From Clostridium sp. UBA4108 (GTDB lineage Bacteria; Bacillota; Clostridia; Clostridiales; Clostridiaceae), in contig DFXM01000020.1 in the NCBI GenBank assembly GCA_002381695.1, forward strand, positions 22,330 through 86,329: 64,000 nucleotides of DNA, written 5' to 3'. This document shows positions 16,860-26,040 of this stretch, in pieces. Under the pieces are notes generated by a model. It was not told where the DNA came from, did not search any database, and saw nothing but the letters and a program-made list of their open reading frames with translations. Position numbers and translations under genes: made by a program. Every line of letters starts with the position of its first letter. The stretch's first letter is position 1.

Positions 16860-16994
16860 TCATATATTTTTCACCACTGGATTAACTATAAATACTTCAA
16901 GTTTATTTAGGGTTAAGCGATTCAGAGCATCTATATCAAGGGATGGAACAGTTATAAAGATAAATACTATAAAAATTATTAATAATTTTTTCAT
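16860..16994 (-). CDS. 44-residue hydrophobic-leader peptide, unknown
   Basis: A short frame that starts MKKLLIIFIVFIFITVPSLD: two lysines, a hydrophobic segment of about 12 residues, then a polar tail of about 26 residues ending in NPVVKNI. It looks like a secretion signal or a single membrane anchor. ATG 16994 is preceded by AGGAGATGAG, a strong ribosome site, and the frame lies 68 bp downstream of the minus-strand gene ending at 17063, so the two are probably co-transcribed. No family is recognised; a secreted peptide, a small membrane regulator or a toxin-like peptide are all possible. Confidence 0.55.
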   Translation of the reverse strand: MKKLLIIFIVFIFITVPSLDIDALNRLTLNKLEVFIVNPVVKNI

Positions 16995-17062
16995 ATAACT
17001 CATCTCCTCTTTCAATAATTATTCTTCCAATAAAAATAATTATAATGCATGAAAAAGAAATT

Positions 17063-18076
17063 TTATTGTAATTTATCTTTAATTAATACATATTCCTTCA
17101 TAAATTTATCATATAGTATATCCATATTATTATAGGTTTTATTAGCAGTATCGTATAAAGAATCTAAGTCAATTTCGCTTTTATCTTTTTTATCAGATAA
17201 TACTTTTTCTGTTGCCATTGCATATTTAATATCAATAAGGTATTCACTATACATATCGACGGTTTTTAGAAGTCCTTCATAAATATCTAAAACATTGTTA
17301 GGTATAGACATTTCTCTTAATAGTTTTTTAATGGTATCTACTTTCGTTATAGTATCATTAATATCTTTTATAACCAATTCATAACTAATTTTATTAGCTC
17401 TACAATCTAATACTTTACTATAAAAATTAATTTTAATGTTTTGAAAAGATATAAATAATTCGTTGAATCTTACACCGAATTTACTAAGTTGATTTTCTTT
17501 TATCTCTTCACTCTTTTTCGAATTTGATTTACTAATACAATAATTTATAGAGGAGTCGATAAACTTAGATAAAGATTGTCCAATAGAAAGAGGTTTATTT
17601 TTTACAATCAAGTTAGCATAGTGGTCATTAGCATTTTTCTCATAAGATTTTAAGTCATCACAGGCTATGAGAACGTCTTTCCCAGTAGGATTATTTAAGA
17701 TTGCTATAAGTTGATCAAATATGAGTATATTTTGTTGAGCACCTTTATATATATGAGAATAAACATTTTTTTCATTATCACTTAAATTTTTATTGTTATA
17801 ATCTATGCTTTCTATAATTTTATACATATTCTCTTTCATCTTTGGTATAGATTTTAGAGCTTTTTCCACATCCACATCCTTAATCCCTATAAACTCACTG
17901 CTTTCACTATTTACATCGATTATTCTTTCAATGATGTTAGAAATGTTTTTCTCAGATTTAGAAACAGTTAAATAATTAAAAACTTTATAACTTAAAAAAA
18001 GTAGTAATAAGGTTATAACTATATATAATATATATTTAGGTAGTGAATCAATTTTTTTTGATATTAAGTTTTTCAT
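17063..18076 (-). CDS. Membrane-anchored helical protein, unknown
   Basis: A 337-residue protein with one membrane helix near residues 14-32 (YILYIVITLLLLFLSYKVF) and a long outer part of about 300 residues that is polar, lysine-rich and probably mostly alpha-helical. It lacks cysteines in recognisable pairs, catalytic motifs or repeats. The start lies behind AAGGGGGAA. It is the first gene of a likely two-gene minus-strand unit with the 44-residue peptide and is divergent from cdaA. I do not recognise the family. Confidence 0.65.
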   Translation of the reverse strand: MKNLISKKIDSLPKYILYIVITLLLLFLSYKVFNYLTVSKSEKNISNIIERIIDVNSESSEFIGIKDVDVEKALKSIPKMKENMYKIIESIDYNNKNLSDNEKNVYSHIYKGAQQNILIFDQLIAILNNPTGKDVLIACDDLKSYEKNANDHYANLIVKNKPLSIGQSLSKFIDSSINYCISKSNSKKSEEIKENQLSKFGVRFNELFISFQNIKINFYSKVLDCRANKISYELVIKDINDTITKVDTIKKLLREMSIPNNVLDIYEGLLKTVDMYSEYLIDIKYAMATEKVLSDKKDKSEIDLDSLYDTANKTYNNMDILYDKFMKEYVLIKDKLQ

Positions 18077-18268
18077 TTAGAGGTTCCCCCTTTGTTATAA
18101 GATTTACATAAAAAATATTATATTTCTTTATATTATGGTAAATACTAAAATATTCATATAAATAGATTAATTTTAATAATATTTTATTAATATACAAGTG
18201 TTTCTTAGTATATTATAAATGCTTTTAATAGTGTATAATTAATTTAGTAGAAATGCGGGGTGGTTTAT

Positions 18269-19114
18269 TTGAGTTTAGTAGATTTTATAATTAATATATT
18301 TAGAGGGTTCAAGGCAACTTCTTTAATTGATATAGTAGTAGTTTCCTACATATTTTACAAAGGATACACCTTGATGAAAGAAACTAGAGCAGAACAGTTA
18401 TTAAAAGGAATTTTATTAATATTTCTTTTGATACCTGTTAGTGATATTTTGAATTTAACAACATTAAATTGGATATTACAAAATACACTTACTATTAGTG
18501 TAATTTCTATAATTATAATTTTCCAACCAGAGATAAGAAGAGCTTTGGAGCATATAGGAAGAACCTCCATAATGGACAAAATGATGTATGAAGATGATGA
18601 AATAATGATTAAGGTTATAGATGAAATAGTAGATTCAATAGAAGCGTTAGCTAAAGAAAGGACTGGTGCCCTTCTTATCATTGAGCAAAAAACAGGATTA
18701 GGAGATGTTATTAGTACTGGTACAAAAATTAATGCAGATGTTTCATCAGCACTTTTACAGAATATATTTGTAGTTAATACTCCGTTACATGATGGAGCTA
18801 CAATAATAAGAAATGATAAAATTATTGCAGCAGGATGTTTTTTACCGTTGACCAATGATGATAAATTAAGTAAGCAACTTGGTACAAGGCATAGAGCGGG
18901 AATAGGGATTACAGAAATAACAGATTGCATAACTATAATAGTTTCAGAAGAAACAGGTGTTATATCCCTAGCTATCAATGGAAAACTTTTAAGAAGTTAT
19001 GATAAGGATAAACTGAGGACTGTTCTGTTAAATATCATGAAGAATAGACAAGGCAAGAAAGTTTCATTGAAGGAGAGGGCAAAGTCATGGATAAGCAAAA
19101 AAGACAAGATATAA
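18269..19114 (+). CDS. cdaA: Diadenylate cyclase CdaA (c-di-AMP synthase)
   Basis: Makes cyclic di-AMP from two ATP at the membrane. The 281-residue protein has three N-terminal membrane helices (about residues 12-90) and a DAC domain with the catalytic motifs LHDGA (about residue 176) and GTRHRAG (about residue 208). IFQPEIRRALEHIGR lies at the domain boundary, as in other CdaA proteins. The start is uncertain: TTG 18269 follows GGGGTGG by 5 nt, while GTG 18260 overlaps that site. It overlaps cdaR by 28 bp, the conserved arrangement in Firmicutes. Confidence 0.95.
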   Translation: MSLVDFIINIFRGFKATSLIDIVVVSYIFYKGYTLMKETRAEQLLKGILLIFLLIPVSDILNLTTLNWILQNTLTISVISIIIIFQPEIRRALEHIGRTSIMDKMMYEDDEIMIKVIDEIVDSIEALAKERTGALLIIEQKTGLGDVISTGTKINADVSSALLQNIFVVNTPLHDGATIIRNDKIIAAGCFLPLTNDDKLSKQLGTRHRAGIGITEITDCITIIVSEETGVISLAINGKLLRSYDKDKLRTVLLNIMKNRQGKKVSLKERAKSWISKKDKI

Positions 19115-20328
19115 TAATTAAAGCCTGCTGTGTGATTGCTGCTCTTACACTATGGGTATATATACGTAATACTGAAAATCCAGTAAGTACTCAACTGATT
19201 AAATATGTTCCAGTTGATGTAGTTAATTTAGATACATTAGAAGACAAAGATTTAGTGGCAGTACCAGGACAGGAGTTTTATGTAAATTTAAATATTAAAG
19301 CACCAGATTCCATAGCTAGAAATATTGATAAAAATAAAGACTTTAAATTGCAAGTAGATGTTAAGGATTATGCTTTAAAGGCTGGAGAAACTAAGATACC
19401 TGTAACAGTTAAAGAAAGTCCCTCAGGAGTCAGCATACTAAATCCTGACGGATTACTAGTTAAAATCGAAGTGGATAATTTAGTGGAAATTAATGTGCCA
19501 ACAACTACTAATGTAGTTGGAAAAGTAGCAGATGGATTTTATAATGATAATGTAACTATGTCACTTGATACGGTTAGGGTCACAGGGCCAGAAAAGCTTT
19601 TAAAAAGTGTTAAATCAGTATCAGGGGATATAGATATTAAAGATGCTAAAGCAGATATTAATAAAATCGTGAAATTAAAGGCTGTTGATGCTAATGGAAA
19701 AGAGGTTTCAGATGTTAAGATAAATCCTGATTATGCTCAAGTAAGTGTTCAAGTGAGTAAGGGGAGAGTACTAGAAGTTCAAGTAAAAACAAAGGGAGCA
19801 CCTAGTTCAGGAGTTTCTATAGAGACCATAGAGGCAATTCCTAAAGCAGTTGAGGTTTCTGGGGACACTGAAGTTATTGATCAGGTCCGAACACTAAGTA
19901 CAGAGACTATAGATTTAAACTCTATAAATCAAGATACCACTATAGACACAAATTTAATAGTTCCATCGGGAATTAAAATTACAAATAATAACTATAAAGT
20001 AAAGGTGAAAATTACTGTTAATAAGCTTCAAGAGAAGACTGTGTCTATACCTATAAAGTATATAAATCTAGGGGAAAAATTAACTGTTGAGGTAAAAGAA
20101 CCAACTGTTAACTTAACTTTAACTGGACAAGAAAGTCAGCTAGATAGTTTGGTACTAGATAATATTGTAGCAAATATAGATTTACAGGGGTTAAAAGAAG
20201 GAGACCATTCAGTTGAATTAAAATTAACAGGTATTCCTAATGGAATTAATATAAAATCTCAAAGCATAAACAATGTAAATATAACAATTAAAAACATTCC
20301 GGAGGAAACAAATAATAATGGCAGTTAA
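19087..20328 (+). CDS. cdaR: CdaA regulator CdaR (YbbR-domain protein)
   Basis: Membrane-anchored partner that modulates CdaA. The 413-residue protein has one N-terminal helix (about residues 10-26) and an extracytoplasmic part made of about four YbbR repeats of roughly 75-80 residues each; the recurring VxVxxKG/GxxVSIETI-type and VxVSGxxxxI segments mark them. The start at 19087 lies inside the end of cdaA behind GGAGAGGG, and the gene overlaps the following dehydrogenase gene by 11 bp, so the three are translationally linked. Confidence 0.9.
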   Translation: MDKQKRQDIIIKACCVIAALTLWVYIRNTENPVSTQLIKYVPVDVVNLDTLEDKDLVAVPGQEFYVNLNIKAPDSIARNIDKNKDFKLQVDVKDYALKAGETKIPVTVKESPSGVSILNPDGLLVKIEVDNLVEINVPTTTNVVGKVADGFYNDNVTMSLDTVRVTGPEKLLKSVKSVSGDIDIKDAKADINKIVKLKAVDANGKEVSDVKINPDYAQVSVQVSKGRVLEVQVKTKGAPSSGVSIETIEAIPKAVEVSGDTEVIDQVRTLSTETIDLNSINQDTTIDTNLIVPSGIKITNNNYKVKVKITVNKLQEKTVSIPIKYINLGEKLTVEVKEPTVNLTLTGQESQLDSLVLDNIVANIDLQGLKEGDHSVELKLTGIPNGINIKSQSINNVNITIKNIPEETNNNGS

Positions 20329-21919
20329 AATAAATAATTTAGTTTTAGAAATAAATGAAGATGTAGAAATATTAAAGGACAAAGTAGCTAAAAAACTAAA
20401 GATTAATAAAGCTGATTTTAAATCCTTTAAAATAGTAAAAGAATCTATTGATGCAAGGAAAAAGAATTCAATAAAGATAAACTATGCAGTTGAGATTACA
20501 TGTGACAAAGAAAAGAATGTGATTGCAAAGGCTAACAGTAATGATGTTAAAATCCAAGAAGTTAAGTATGATGCGGAATTTAATTTTGGAACTGAAAAAC
20601 TAAATACAAGACCTGTTATAGTAGGCATGGGACCAGCAGGCCTTTTCGCAGGGCTCCTCATGGCACAGAAGGGATATAATCCAATAATAATCGAAAGAGG
20701 AGAAGATGTAGATAATAGAGCTAAGTCAATTGATAAATTTTGGATTAGTAGAGAATTAAATACCGAAAGCAACGTTCAATTTGGAGAAGGTGGAGCTGGT
20801 ACTTTCTCTGATGGGAAGCTCACCACGAGAATAAAAGACAATCGATGTGACTATGTGCTAGAAGAGTTGGTTGAAGCAGGAGCCCCAGAAGAGATAAAGT
20901 ATATGGGAAAACCGCATATAGGGACAGATATATTAAAAGGTGTAGTAAAAAACATAAGAGAAACTATAAAGTCTTTAGGGGGAGAAGTTAAATTTTCTAA
21001 CAAACTTGAAGACATTGTTACTAGAGATGGAGTTTTAAAAGAAATTATTGTAAATGGAGAAAAGATACCTTGTGAACAATTAATATTATCTATAGGACAT
21101 AGTGCAAGAGACACCTATGAGATGCTGTATAGAAGGAGAGTATTTATGTCTCCAAAACCTTTTGCTATAGGTTTTAGGATAGAACACCTTCAGAGTTTAA
21201 TAGATGAAAATCAATATGGGGTATATGCTACTCATCCTAAATTAAGAGCAGCAGATTACAAACTTACTTATACTAGTGAAACTTCAGATAGATCAGTTTA
21301 TAGCTTTTGTATGTGTCCAGGAGGACAGGTAGTAGCAGCAGCTTCTGAAGAAAATACAGTAGTGGTAAATGGAATGAGTAACTATAAAAGAGATGGTAAG
21401 AATTCCAATTCAGCTATAGTTGTATCCGTAGGTCCTAAGGATTTTCCAAATGATACACCACTAGCAGGAATAGAGTTTCAAAGACATTATGAGGGATTAG
21501 CATATAAACTTGGAGGAGGAAACTATAACGCACCATTACAGCTGGTAAAGGATTTCATAAAAGATGAAAAATCCACTAAATTTGGAAAGGTAAAACCTAG
21601 CTATTTGCCAGAAACTAGATTTGCTATGCTTAAGGATGGGTGTCCAAGTTTTGTAACTAATGCTATAAAAGAAGCACTACCAGTATTTAATAGAAAAATT
21701 CCAAGTTTTGCAGGAGGGGATGCAATATTGACAGGATTAGAAACGAGAACTTCAGCTCCAGTAAGGATAGATAGAAATGAAATGCAACAAAGCATAAATG
21801 TTAAAGGATTATACCCAGCTGGAGAAGGTGCTGGATATGCAGGAGGAATAATATCTGCAGCTGTAGATGGATTGAAGGTTGCAGAGGCTATAATGAAGGA
21901 ATATGCACCACTTCACTAA
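20318..21919 (+). CDS. FAD-dependent dehydrogenase (NAD(FAD)-utilizing family)
   Basis: A 533-residue flavoprotein of the family often found beside cdaA-cdaR-glmM in clostridia. An N-terminal domain of about 95 residues precedes the dinucleotide-binding motif VGMGPAGLFAGLLMAQKG with the acidic end in IIIERGED. The flavin-related segment GEGGAGTFSDGKL and the C-terminal PAGEGAGYAGGIISAAVDG are also present. The physiological substrate is unknown. It starts behind CCGGAGGAAA within the end of cdaR. In related genomes glmM usually follows directly; here it is 12.5 kb away. Confidence 0.85.
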   Translation: MAVKINNLVLEINEDVEILKDKVAKKLKINKADFKSFKIVKESIDARKKNSIKINYAVEITCDKEKNVIAKANSNDVKIQEVKYDAEFNFGTEKLNTRPVIVGMGPAGLFAGLLMAQKGYNPIIIERGEDVDNRAKSIDKFWISRELNTESNVQFGEGGAGTFSDGKLTTRIKDNRCDYVLEELVEAGAPEEIKYMGKPHIGTDILKGVVKNIRETIKSLGGEVKFSNKLEDIVTRDGVLKEIIVNGEKIPCEQLILSIGHSARDTYEMLYRRRVFMSPKPFAIGFRIEHLQSLIDENQYGVYATHPKLRAADYKLTYTSETSDRSVYSFCMCPGGQVVAAASEENTVVVNGMSNYKRDGKNSNSAIVVSVGPKDFPNDTPLAGIEFQRHYEGLAYKLGGGNYNAPLQLVKDFIKDEKSTKFGKVKPSYLPETRFAMLKDGCPSFVTNAIKEALPVFNRKIPSFAGGDAILTGLETRTSAPVRIDRNEMQQSINVKGLYPAGEGAGYAGGIISAAVDGLKVAEAIMKEYAPLH

Positions 21920-21950
21920 AAGATTTAATAGAGCGTATTTTAGTGAAGTG
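21909..21950. repeat. 13-bp inverted repeat spanning the dehydrogenase stop codon
   Basis: CACTTCACTAAAA (21909-21921) and TTTTAGTGAAGTG (21938-21950) are perfect inverted copies around 16 nt. The left arm includes the last codons and stop of the dehydrogenase. There is no T run after it, so it may stabilise the mRNA end or be a weak terminator. Confidence 0.55.
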
Positions 21951-22029
21951 TAGCTAGAGATTGTGATACTAACTGTATAGGTTGGTATTACAACTCACTA
22001 TATTGATTAGGATACTTTAACAGGTTAAC

Positions 22030-22059
22030 TTGATAGAAACATCATTATTTTGATAAAAT
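22030..22059 (+). promoter_or_regulatory. Promoter of the buk-ptb-buk operon
   Basis: TTGATA (22030-22035) and TAAAAT (22054-22059) are 18 bp apart. Downstream, before the start codon, the 14-bp unit GAAAACCTTTAAAT occurs twice in tandem (22067-22080 and 22081-22094). Confidence 0.5.
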
Positions 22060-22066
22060 ATTAAGT

Positions 22067-22094
22067 GAAAACCTTTAAATGAAAACCTTTAAAT
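22067..22094 (+). repeat. Tandem 14-bp direct repeat in the buk leader
   Basis: Two exact, adjacent copies of GAAAACCTTTAAAT lie between the promoter and the first buk gene, followed by a partial third copy. They may be a slippage product or a tandem protein-binding site. Confidence 0.6.
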
Positions 22095-22130
22095 GAAAAT
22101 TTAATCTATATGTTATGGGGGTTATTAATA

Positions 22131-23222
22131 ATGGGAGAAAAAAAGTATGTGTTAGTAGTTAATCCGGGTTCAACATCTACAAAGATTGCTATATATTCAG
22201 GGGAAGAATGTGTAGCAGCAGATAACTTATCTCATAGTATTGAAAAAATAAAAAAATATTCTCATATATGTCAACAAAAAGATATGAGAGCAGAAGTCAT
22301 ACTAAAATGGCTAGAAGAAAAAGAAATAACCCTAGATACATTGAGAGCAGTAGTCGGCAGAGGTGGTCTTTTAAGACCTATGCCAGGAGGAACATACAAG
22401 ATAACTCTTAAGATGTTAGATGATTTAATTGTTGGATTCCAAGGACAGCATGCTTCAAATCTAGGTGGTGTTATTGCTTTTGAAATAGCAGAAAAATTAA
22501 ATATTCCATCTTACATAGTAGATCCAGTAGCTGTAGATGAGATTGAGAATGTAGCTAGAATATCTGGAATGGAGGACATAGAAAGACGTTCACTTGTACA
22601 TGCCTTAAACATTAAAGCAGTTACTAGGAGAGTTTGTGAGAGGAAAGGATTAGAATTTACAAAGGCTAACTTTGTAGTTGCTCATATTGGTGGTGGAATT
22701 ACAGTATCACCAGTAAGTGGAGGAAGACTTCTAGATTGTAACAATGCTAATGAAGAAGGTCCTTTTTCACCAGAAAGAACAGGAACACTTCCTGTAGGAG
22801 AAATAGTTAAACTTGCCTTTAGTAAGGAGTATACACTTCCAGAGCTAAAGAAAAAGATAACAGGAGAAGGTGGATTATTAGCATACTTAGGAACTAACGA
22901 TGGTAGAGAAATTGATAAGCGTATAGATGCTGGAGATAAGAAAGCAGAGTTAATATTTAGGGCAATGGCTTATCAAATAAGCAAGGAAATAGGGTCTATG
23001 GCTACAGCTTTATGTGGTAAAATAGATGCTATAATTTTAACTGGAGGAATTGCATATAACAAGAGAATAACTGATTGGATAAGTGAGGATGTAGGATTTA
23101 TAGCGCCTATTGAGTTAGTACCTGGGGAAGATGAAATGTTAGCATTGGCACAAGGAGCTAATAGAGTATTAGAAGGAAGAGAAGTTCCAAAGATTTACGA
23201 AAATGAATTGAATTTAATATAA
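22131..23222 (+). CDS. buk: Butyrate / branched-chain fatty acid kinase (copy 1)
   Basis: Acetate-kinase-family enzyme that transfers phosphate from butyryl-phosphate (or isobutyryl/isovaleryl-phosphate) to ADP. The 363-residue protein has the P-loop-like LVVNPGSTSTKIAIY, VGRGGLLRPM, VDPVAVDE, HIGGGITVSP, GPFSPERTGTLP and AIILTGGIAYNKR. ATG 22131 follows GGGGG by 9 nt. It lies 23 bp before ptb and a second kinase follows ptb, so the cluster has two kinases for one acyltransferase. Confidence 0.9.
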   Translation: MGEKKYVLVVNPGSTSTKIAIYSGEECVAADNLSHSIEKIKKYSHICQQKDMRAEVILKWLEEKEITLDTLRAVVGRGGLLRPMPGGTYKITLKMLDDLIVGFQGQHASNLGGVIAFEIAEKLNIPSYIVDPVAVDEIENVARISGMEDIERRSLVHALNIKAVTRRVCERKGLEFTKANFVVAHIGGGITVSPVSGGRLLDCNNANEEGPFSPERTGTLPVGEIVKLAFSKEYTLPELKKKITGEGGLLAYLGTNDGREIDKRIDAGDKKAELIFRAMAYQISKEIGSMATALCGKIDAIILTGGIAYNKRITDWISEDVGFIAPIELVPGEDEMLALAQGANRVLEGREVPKIYENELNLI

Positions 23223-23245
23223 AGAATATTCATGGAGGGAAGAGA

Positions 23246-24151
23246 ATGATTAAAAACTTTGAAGAGGTAATTACCAAAGTTAAATCTCAATCAATGAAAG
23301 TGGTGGCTGTGGCAGTAGCACAGGACGAACCAGTTTTAGAGGCTATTAGAGACGCTAAGAAAAATGGTATAGCAGATGCAATACTAGTTGGAGACAAAGA
23401 AGAAATAATTAAGATAGCTAATAAAATTCAAATGAACATAGATGAATATAAAATAGTAGATGAAAAAGATGTTAATAAGGCAGCAATAGAAACTGTTAAA
23501 CTTGTATCATCAGGTAAAGCTGATATGATGATGAAAGGACTTATAGACACGGCAACTTTTTTAAGGGCAGTATTGAATAAAGAAGTTGGGTTAAGAACTG
23601 GAAAGCAAATGTCTCATATAGCAATATTTGAGGTTCCAGGATATGATAGATTGCTATTTGTAACGGATGCGGCGTTCAATATGTATCCACAGTTAAATGA
23701 AAAAATAGATATAATTAAAAATGCAGTACAAGTAGCTCATGCACTTGATATTGAAATTCCTAAGGTAGCACCTATTTGTGCAGTAGAGGTAGTTAATCCA
23801 AGTATGCCTGCCACACTAGATGCAGCTAACTTGTCAAAAATGAGCGAGAGAGGTCAGATAAAGGGATGTATTATAGATGGTCCATTAGCTCTCGACAATG
23901 CTCTTTCAGAGGAAGCAGCAGCGCATAAAAAGATATCAGGACCAGTGGCTGGAAAAGCAGATATATTACTTATGGCTAATATTGAAGCAGGAAATGCTAT
24001 ATATAAATGTTTAACTTATACTACCGAATCTAAAAATGGTGGATTACTTGTAGGTGCAGCAGCTCCTGTTATAGTAACATCAAGAGCAGATTCACCAGAG
24101 ACAAAAATGAATTCAATAGCACTAGCTTCATTAGTAGCTAGCAAAAAATAA
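23246..24151 (+). CDS. ptb: Phosphate butyryltransferase
   Basis: Converts butyryl-CoA or a branched acyl-CoA and phosphate to the acyl phosphate, feeding the flanking kinases. The 301-residue protein has the Pta/Ptb family features MMKGLIDTATFLRAVL, DAAFNMYP, IDGPLALDNA and ADILLMANIEAGNA. It starts behind GGAGGGAAG. Because the following genes encode 2-oxoisovalerate oxidoreductase, branched-chain acyl-CoAs are as likely as butyryl-CoA. Confidence 0.92.
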   Translation: MIKNFEEVITKVKSQSMKVVAVAVAQDEPVLEAIRDAKKNGIADAILVGDKEEIIKIANKIQMNIDEYKIVDEKDVNKAAIETVKLVSSGKADMMMKGLIDTATFLRAVLNKEVGLRTGKQMSHIAIFEVPGYDRLLFVTDAAFNMYPQLNEKIDIIKNAVQVAHALDIEIPKVAPICAVEVVNPSMPATLDAANLSKMSERGQIKGCIIDGPLALDNALSEEAAAHKKISGPVAGKADILLMANIEAGNAIYKCLTYTTESKNGGLLVGAAAPVIVTSRADSPETKMNSIALASLVASKK

Positions 24152-24168
24152 CATAGGGGGATTTCAAA

Positions 24169-25239
24169 ATGGCTTTTAAGTTATTAATTATAAATCCAGG
24201 TTCAACATCCACTAAGATAGGAATATATGAGGATGAGAATCCAATTTTAGTTGAAACATTAAGACATTCATCTGAAAAAATTTCAGAATATAGAGAAATA
24301 TATGAACAGTTAGATTTTAGAAAGGACGTAATACTAGATATTCTAAAGGAAAAAGATTTCGATATCAACACATTAGATGCAGTAGTTGGAAGAGGCGGTC
24401 TTTTAAAATCTATTGAAGGTGGTACTTATGAAGTAAATAAAACTATGTTAAAGGATTTAAAAGTAGGTATCCAAGGACAGCATGCTTCAAATCTAGGAGG
24501 AATAATAGCTAGTGAAATAGCGAATAGCCTTAAGGTTCCAGCTTTCATAGTAGATCCAGTAGTGGTAGATGAGATGACGGATGTAGCTAGAATATCAGGA
24601 ATGCCTGAAATTGAAAGAAAAAGCATATTTCATGCATTAAATCAAAAAGCTGTAGCAAAAAGATATGCCGTAGAAAAGAAAATATCTTATGATGATTTAA
24701 ATTTAATAGTAACACATATGGGTGGAGGTATATCTGTAGGTGCTCATAAAAAGGGAAAAGTAGTAGATGTAAATAATGCACTAGATGGAGAAGGACCATT
24801 TTCTCCAGAAAGAAGCGGAGGACTTCCTGTGGGAGACTTAGTTAAACTCTGCTTTAGTGGGAAATATACTATAGAAGATATAAAGAAAAAAATAAATGGA
24901 AAAGGTGGAATTGTAGGATATCTTCAAACTAATAATACAAAAGAGGTTGGGGATAGAGCAATAGCTGGAGATGAAGATGCTAAGTTAATACTTGATGCAA
25001 TGGGATACCAAATAGCTAAAGAAATAGGAAAATGTGCAGCAGTTTTACAAGGAAAAGTAGATGCAATAATCTTAACAGGTGGAATTGCTTATTCTAAATA
25101 TATAGTTGACTATATAAAAGAAAGAGTAGAATTTATATCAGAAGTAGTAGTGTATCCAGGAGAAGATGAATTATTGGCTCTAGCAGAAGGTGCACTAAGA
25201 GTATTAAGAAAGCAAGAAATTGCAAAAGAGTATATTTAA
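24169..25239 (+). CDS. buk: Butyrate / branched-chain fatty acid kinase (copy 2)
   Basis: Second kinase of the same family, 356 residues, clearly similar to copy 1 over its full length (LIINPGSTSTKIGIY, VGRGGLLKSI, THMGGGISVGA, GPFSPERSGGLP, AIILTGGIAYSKY). It starts 17 bp after ptb behind a GGGGGAT site. The two kinases presumably arose by gene duplication and may differ in preference for straight or branched acids; the sequence does not show which. Confidence 0.9.
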   Translation: MAFKLLIINPGSTSTKIGIYEDENPILVETLRHSSEKISEYREIYEQLDFRKDVILDILKEKDFDINTLDAVVGRGGLLKSIEGGTYEVNKTMLKDLKVGIQGQHASNLGGIIASEIANSLKVPAFIVDPVVVDEMTDVARISGMPEIERKSIFHALNQKAVAKRYAVEKKISYDDLNLIVTHMGGGISVGAHKKGKVVDVNNALDGEGPFSPERSGGLPVGDLVKLCFSGKYTIEDIKKKINGKGGIVGYLQTNNTKEVGDRAIAGDEDAKLILDAMGYQIAKEIGKCAAVLQGKVDAIILTGGIAYSKYIVDYIKERVEFISEVVVYPGEDELLALAEGALRVLRKQEIAKEYI

Positions 25240-25250
25240 AGGGTGATTAT

Positions 25251-25925
25251 ATGAGTAGAATTAGGGTATTTACAGGTCATTTTGGTAGTGGAAAGACGGA
25301 AATAGCAATAAATTATGCTATAAACTTAACAAAACAGGGAAAAAAAGTAGCACTTGTGGATTTGGACATAGTAAATCCCTATTTCTGTATTAGGGATCTC
25401 AAAGATTTATTAGAGGAATACAATATTCGTGTTATATCTTCTAATCCAGAATTTGTTAATGCTGAGCTTATGGTGGTTCCAGCAGAGGTAATTGCTGTAT
25501 TTAATGATAAGAGCTATGATGTGGTTTTTGATGTAGGTGGTGATGGTGCAGGAGCTGTAGCTTTAGGTCAGTATAATAGGTTCTTTGTTCAGGAGTCTTA
25601 TGATATGTATTTTGTGATAAATCAAAATAGACCTTTTACATCTAATGATTTGGATGTAAAAGATTATATGAGAGAGATACAAAATTCATCTAGGTTAAAA
25701 ATTACTCATCTTATATCAAACACTAATCTGTCTTATGAAACAACTAAAGATCATATTATTAATGGTGATAGGGAAACGGCTAAAATAGCTAAGGAACTTA
25801 ATATTCCTCATGCATACACTGTATGTTCAGAAGATATGGTTAGTGAAGTTGAAAAAAAGGTTGAAGGAGAATTATTACCTATACACATATATATGCTTCC
25901 GCCTTGGAGAAAAGATGAGTTTTAA
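25251..25925 (+). CDS. P-loop ATPase, unknown role in the buk-vor cluster
   Basis: A 224-residue nucleotide-binding protein of the SIMIBI/ParA-MinD-like class. It has the Walker A motif GHFGSGKTE (about residues 9-17), a switch-like VDLDIVNPYF (about residue 40) and VVFDVGGDGAG (about residue 90) in place of a Walker B. No partner-binding or cysteine motifs are seen. It follows the second buk by 11 bp behind AAGGGTGA, so it is in that operon, and precedes the ferredoxin oxidoreductase genes. A maturation or metal/cofactor insertion role is conceivable, but this is a guess. Confidence 0.7.
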   Translation: MSRIRVFTGHFGSGKTEIAINYAINLTKQGKKVALVDLDIVNPYFCIRDLKDLLEEYNIRVISSNPEFVNAELMVVPAEVIAVFNDKSYDVVFDVGGDGAGAVALGQYNRFFVQESYDMYFVINQNRPFTSNDLDVKDYMREIQNSSRLKITHLISNTNLSYETTKDHIINGDRETAKIAKELNIPHAYTVCSEDMVSEVEKKVEGELLPIHIYMLPPWRKDEF

Positions 25926-25993
25926 TAAATTTAGTGGGTAATTTCATTTTATATATTATTAAATTATTATGGGAAAAAATTAAGATATTTAGT

Positions 25994-26023
25994 TTAACAG
26001 ATCATTAATGTGAACTATATAAT
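25994..26023 (+). promoter_or_regulatory. Promoter of the vor operon
   Basis: TTAACA (25994-25999) and TATAAT (26018-26023) are 18 bp apart, 18 bp before the vorD start codon's AGGAGG region. It implies the oxidoreductase genes can be expressed separately from the kinases. Confidence 0.5.
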
Positions 26024-26040
26024 CTCAAGGAGGTATAGGA

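Noticed and set aside
18355..18978. Long minus-strand open frame (207 codons) inside cdaA
   Set aside because: It is antisense to the conserved DAC domain and has no separate evidence; such frames arise from low-GC codon use.
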